Below are positions 63,901 through 64,000 of a stretch of DNA of 64,000 nt, in pieces. The stretch spans positions 15,605,289 to 15,669,288 of the forward strand of contig OZ037771.1 of NCBI GenBank assembly GCA_964035545.1, written 5' to 3'. The stretch's first letter is position 1, and each line of letters opens with the position of its first letter. The DNA is from Bugula neritina (lineage: Eukaryota; Bryozoa; Gymnolaemata; Cheilostomatida; Bugulidae). The notes beneath the pieces are model-generated. The model was not told the origin of the DNA. It ran no database searches and saw only the letters and a program-made list of their open reading frames with translations. A program made the position numbers and the translations under genes.

Positions 63901-64000
63901 GCTTGTTCTACTAATACTATAGCATACTTACTCTATGTACTATGATATACTTACTATATGTACTTACTATGACATACATACAGGTGATGCAGCAGTGTGG
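34166..64000 (+). CDS. DYNC2H1: Cytoplasmic dynein 2 heavy chain 1, 5' part (44 exons, partial)
   Basis: Coding exons: 34166-34366, 34460-34627, 34835-34964, 35970-36233, 36397-36629, 36965-37213, 37771-37995, 38498-38673, 38784-38979, 39404-39512, 40121-40428, 40691-40770, 41486-41711, 42352-42479, 42619-42862, 43502-43651, 44109-44314, 46259-46414, 46637-46748, 47192-47362, 47445-47827, 48138-48270, 48538-48665, 48960-49062, 50885-51119, 51216-51357, 51528-51667, 51977-52278, 52654-52877, 55367-55479, 55647-55861, 56027-56291, 56746-56953, 58170-58299, 58567-58722, 58862-59118, 59260-59374, 59468-59599, 60205-60356, 60739-60969, 61643-61818, 63402-63539, 63663-63895 and 63984 onward. All junctions are GT-AG and in frame, about 8060 coding nt or 2686 codons. 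The protein is the retrograde intraflagellar-transport motor and follows vertebrate DYNC2H1 almost throughout. An AG three bases before the ATG suggests a 5' noncoding exon. Only about 27% of the gene is exon; introns are mostly tandem repeats. The C-terminal third lies beyond the window. Confidence 0.97.
34630..34835. repeat. Array in DYNC2H1 intron 2
   Basis: gctactagtatatagtcagt with ttcactactgct variants, about five copies. Confidence 0.85.
34985..35735. repeat. 16-bp array in DYNC2H1 intron 3
   Basis: tgactatcactcagtc repeats about 33 times (34985-35512), with two near-identical longer blocks inside. A second small array, ttactatgaccactataggg, covers 35575-35735. The rest of the intron to 35969 is unique AT-rich sequence. 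Confidence 0.9.
36237..36390 (+). repeat. About 39-bp array starting at the exon 4 donor
   Basis: tagagatcaattttactatg begins at intron base 4 (gtgggtagagatc) and repeats four times across DYNC2H1 intron 4. Confidence 0.85.
36722..36935. repeat. 18-bp array in DYNC2H1 intron 5
   Basis: agcaacagtgtgtatcat, about 12 copies. Confidence 0.9.
37225..37715. repeat. 17-bp array in DYNC2H1 intron 6
   Basis: ttgacacctgtcacttc repeated about 28 times, filling most of the intron. A block of several units is itself duplicated. Confidence 0.92.
38035..38495. repeat. TA-rich array in DYNC2H1 intron 7
   Basis: tatataatactgtatatata and related units, with a longer piece (gctatcacagtacgtatc) seen three times. 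Confidence 0.85.
38674..39375. repeat. Arrays in DYNC2H1 introns 8 and 9
   Basis: Intron 8 (38674-38755) repeats gttagtgtgagttatgagta; gttagt is also its donor. Intron 9 (38985-39375) repeats agatatagacagctagt about 22 times. Exon 9 (38784-38979) lies between them. Confidence 0.85.
39520..40045. repeat. 22-bp array in DYNC2H1 intron 10
   Basis: atatactagcatataatata, about 23 copies, very uniform. Confidence 0.93.
40445..40690. repeat. About 35-bp array in DYNC2H1 intron 11
   Basis: gctatagcgtgttgttgtat units, about seven. The last one (tgtgctatag) forms the acceptor of exon 12. Confidence 0.87.
40787..41468. repeat. 21-bp array with 294-bp higher-order repeat in DYNC2H1 intron 12
   Basis: gtgagtgtagtatacactgt units. 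Variant units (gtatgtgtagtacac, gcgagtgtagtacac, and the short gtagtagtgtag) recur together 294 bp apart. Confidence 0.92.
41712..42340. repeat. Two arrays in DYNC2H1 intron 13
   Basis: cacatgacatagt repeats (41712-42000) and about 22-bp tgttctagatagactataag repeats (42050-42340), separated by the perfect hairpin at 41991-42039. Confidence 0.88.
41991..42039. repeat. Perfect inverted repeat (22-bp stem, 5-nt loop)
   Basis: cacattacatagtaacacat plus ga at 41991-42012 is exactly reverse-complementary to 42018-42039, with loop tacag at 42013-42017. It lies in DYNC2H1 intron 13, exactly between two unrelated minisatellites. It would extrude as a cruciform or fold as an RNA hairpin. Confidence 0.85.
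42940..43485. repeat. 23-bp array in DYNC2H1 intron 15
   Basis: gtttagggaggagttagtag, about 23 copies, purine-rich on the coding strand. Confidence 0.92.
43680..44100. repeat. AT-rich array in DYNC2H1 intron 16
   Basis: tatactatataatataatat with gagagtat, about nine irregular copies running to the acceptor of exon 17. Confidence 0.87.
44109..51667 (+). CDS. DYNC2H1: DYNC2H1 exons 17-27: linker region
   Basis: Residues about 1030-1665, the linker that swings across the AAA ring during the power stroke. Key blocks are [91 protein letters not shown] and [20 protein letters not shown]. Exons 17 and 24 end inside sequences that were amplified as large donor-bearing arrays (44294-46246 and 49046-50880). 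Confidence 0.95.
44294..46246 (+). repeat. 33-bp array copying the exon 17 donor, about 59 copies
   Basis: The unit ggtactagggctaagatagt followed by gtgagtaatacat equals the last 20 bases of exon 17 plus its donor. A complete 5' splice site therefore occurs every 33 bp for nearly 2 kb. Confidence 0.96.
46425..47170. repeat. Arrays in DYNC2H1 introns 18 and 19
   Basis: Intron 18 (46425-46620) repeats gtgacgtcacgtaatgtaat; each unit contains the CRE-like palindrome tgacgtca. Intron 19 (46750-47170) repeats actcttatatataatatact and then tatattatcagctctatata. Exon 19 (46637-46748) lies between them. Confidence 0.88.
47855..48137. repeat. 21-bp array in DYNC2H1 intron 21
   Basis: ttctctgtgtttatagaact, about 13 copies. 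Each contains tttatag, identical to the acceptor of exon 22. Confidence 0.88.
48305..48885. repeat. Arrays in DYNC2H1 introns 22 and 23
   Basis: Intron 22 (48305-48520) repeats actgagtacagagtacttg. Intron 23 (48668-48885) repeats gtgtgatatgcttata from just inside the donor. Exon 23 (48538-48665) lies between them. Confidence 0.87.
49046..50880 (+). repeat. 35-bp array copying the exon 24 donor, about 52 copies
   Basis: Unit aactcctgatgtagag followed by gtgtgtatgtagtagagac: the last 16 bases of exon 24 plus its GTGTGT donor. The array fills the 1.8 kb intron, and the true acceptor (tatgcag) follows the last copy. Confidence 0.96.
51336..51510 (+). repeat. Array copying the exon 26 end and donor
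   Basis: gagtggaataaacagctgag followed by gtgagtaacc, diverged from the exon 26 end (gagtggaacaagcagttgag|gtgag), about four copies in a 170-bp intron. Confidence 0.9.
51690..51972. repeat. CTA/CTG trinucleotide-rich tract in DYNC2H1 intron 27
   Basis: Mixed (CTA)n, (CTG/CTA)n and (CAC)n, nearly the entire intron, ending at the acceptor tggtag of exon 28. Confidence 0.9.
51977..55479 (+). CDS. DYNC2H1: DYNC2H1 exons 28-30: AAA1 motor site
   Basis: Residues about 1666-1878. The Walker A is GPAGTGKT (about 1677-1684) followed by [14 protein letters not shown], the Walker B is CFDEFNR, and the conserved block is [23 protein letters not shown]1 is the main ATPase site of dyneins and all catalytic residues look intact. 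Exons 29 and 30 are separated by a 2.5 kb intron made almost wholly of a pyrimidine-rich 21-bp array, yet join in frame as [16 protein letters not shown]. Confidence 0.95.
52258..52640 (+). repeat. 34-bp array beginning with a copy of the exon 28 end
   Basis: The first unit repeats gagcttctcaacagaacagtaggt after the real exon end. Later units keep gtaggtgttatctgtaga (as ctaggtgtt) but replace the exonic part with atatcacagtactatg. Confidence 0.87.
52905..55150 (+). repeat. Pyrimidine-rich 21-bp array of 2.2 kb in DYNC2H1 intron 29
   Basis: tcatcatactctcctgtctc units with interspersed 12-bp short forms (tcatcatactcc). Blocks of short forms recur at about 300 bp, for example 53180 and 53480. 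A variant ttccctgtcccc occurs four times. This is the largest intron array in the window. Confidence 0.95.
55175..55365. repeat. About 27-bp array before exon 30
   Basis: tactatagctgtagtgttac, about six copies, between the pyrimidine array and the acceptor of exon 30. Confidence 0.85.
55545..55650 (+). repeat. Repeats of the exon 31 acceptor
   Basis: acaggtaaagt and tatattatataatca recur three to four times. The last acag|GTAAAGT is the true start of exon 31. Confidence 0.82.
55647..58299 (+). CDS. DYNC2H1: DYNC2H1 exons 31-34: AAA2
   Basis: Residues about 1879-2151. The Walker A is GPSGSGKST (about 1971-1979). Later blocks are [53 protein letters not shown] and [21 protein letters not shown]2 binds ATP structurally in dyneins. 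Exon 33 ends SRMGMIFL, and a 1.2 kb array of about 12 bp separates it from exon 34. Confidence 0.95.
55843..55975 (+). repeat. About 39-bp repeat of the exon 31 end and donor
   Basis: ttggttaatgagaaccag|gtgagattagcctgctttctga is repeated about three times; the first copy is the real exon 31 end. Confidence 0.92.
56300..56720. repeat. tatagtactgtg array in DYNC2H1 intron 32
   Basis: tgtatagtactgtgtaactg and shorter units. A longer piece (tattctattctgtacgctgt) appears three times. Confidence 0.88.
56955..58160. repeat. About 12-bp array of 1.2 kb in DYNC2H1 intron 33
   Basis: tatatattacag repeats nearly 100 times with gtatgtatt and gtttgtatt variants in a longer pattern. Every unit ends in the acceptor-like ttacag. 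Confidence 0.95.
58310..58562. repeat. 19-bp array in DYNC2H1 intron 34
   Basis: attctattagagtatttct, about 13 copies. Confidence 0.9.
58567..60969 (+). CDS. DYNC2H1: DYNC2H1 exons 35-40: AAA2/AAA3
   Basis: Residues about 2152-2498. [19 protein letters not shown] and [18 protein letters not shown] lead into AAA3, whose P-loop GPDGCGKG (about 2282-2289) is split by the exon 36/37 intron. [52 protein letters not shown] and [19 protein letters not shown] follow the vertebrate order. AAA3 is the regulatory nucleotide site of dyneins. Confidence 0.95.
59160..60180. repeat. Repeats in DYNC2H1 introns 36 and 38
   Basis: TA-rich atatgtatacgtatata at 59160-59257 (intron 36) and 13-bp gctacctgtgtgt at 59622-60175, about 42 copies (intron 38). 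Exons 37 and 38 lie between them. Confidence 0.9.
60375..60710. repeat. 20-bp array in DYNC2H1 intron 39
   Basis: tatactctatatcctgtatt, about 16 copies. Confidence 0.92.
60963..61615 (+). repeat. 20-bp array of AG|GT junctions in DYNC2H1 intron 40
   Basis: atactatactcag|gtatatg repeats about 31 times. The exon 40 end is cttctcag|gtgtgtatatg. Every unit is a 3' splice-site-like cag joined directly to a donor-like gtatat. Confidence 0.95.
61643..64000 (+). CDS. DYNC2H1: DYNC2H1 exons 41-44: entry into AAA4 (truncated by window)
   Basis: Residues about 2499-2686. Blocks seen are [59 protein letters not shown] and [13 protein letters not shown]. The AAA4 loop reads [10 protein letters not shown], with Arg-Arg where a normal Walker A has Lys-Thr/Ser; vertebrate DYNC2H1 has the same feature as I recall it, so this is family-typical and not a defect. 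Exons 41 and 42 are separated by a 1.6 kb array of 15-bp units. Confidence 0.93.
61830..63392 (+). repeat. 15-bp array of 1.6 kb in DYNC2H1 intron 41
   Basis: atagtatcctcttgt, about 104 copies, with ordered variants (cgtgt, catgt, cctgt; ataat, atatt) making higher-order blocks of 105 and 255 bp. Confidence 0.95.
63555..63660. repeat. Two-copy repeat in DYNC2H1 intron 42
   Basis: tcctgtgtaatgcctgtgtg and following bases duplicated immediately before exon 43. Confidence 0.8.

Overview
This window is nuclear DNA from an animal. Every gene is split into many short exons (46 to about 380 coding nt, apart from one 1.1 kb terminal exon) by GT-AG introns. The gene content is ciliary dynein-2 heavy chain, an LMO7/LIMCH1-type calponin-homology protein, and an EGF-like membrane protein. 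The genes are closely packed (five in 64 kb) and the DNA is AT-rich. This fits a compact invertebrate genome, possibly a sponge or another early-branching lineage, but the sequence alone does not fix the phylum.

Layout: (1) 1-9709, minus: 5' part of an LMO7/LIMCH1-like gene (seven coding exons, CH domain complete, 3' end off the left edge). (2) 12601-16343, plus: complete PPME1, protein phosphatase methylesterase 1, 11 coding exons, 377 aa. (3) 16641-28126, minus: a 20-exon gene modelled at 1370 aa that I cannot name. It encodes a discoidin-like module, a Cys-rich EGF region, one transmembrane helix and a repetitive Lys/Gln/Pro-rich tail. (4) 28735-32097, minus: complete DCN1-like gene (DCUN1D4/5 type), seven coding exons, 245 aa. 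(5) 34166-64000, plus: the first 44 coding exons of DYNC2H1, about 2686 codons, from the tail through AAA1-AAA3 into AAA4; the gene runs off the right edge. The models join in frame at every junction and, where complete, end at the family's usual C-terminus. Genes 1/2 and 4/5 are head-to-head, 2/3 are tail-to-tail with crossing 3' ends, and 3/4 are in tandem.

What dominates the window is tandem repeats. Almost every intron carries its own unrelated minisatellite (unit 12-61 bp, up to 2.2 kb). In a striking number of introns the repeated unit is a copy of the neighbouring exon edge together with its splice site. The arrays therefore hold tens of copies of a real 5' splice site (for example about 59 at 44.3 kb and about 52 at 49.1 kb), or of a 3' splice site plus exon start (5.3, 20.1, 24.2 and 26.8 kb). 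Some consist of back-to-back AG|GT junctions. This pattern is the main discovery candidate.

Other notable items are a tRNA-derived SINE (2964-3186), a 227-bp palindromic MITE-like element (15866-16092), a perfect 22-bp hairpin between two arrays (41991-42039) and higher-order repeats inside several arrays. The five genes have no obvious shared pathway.
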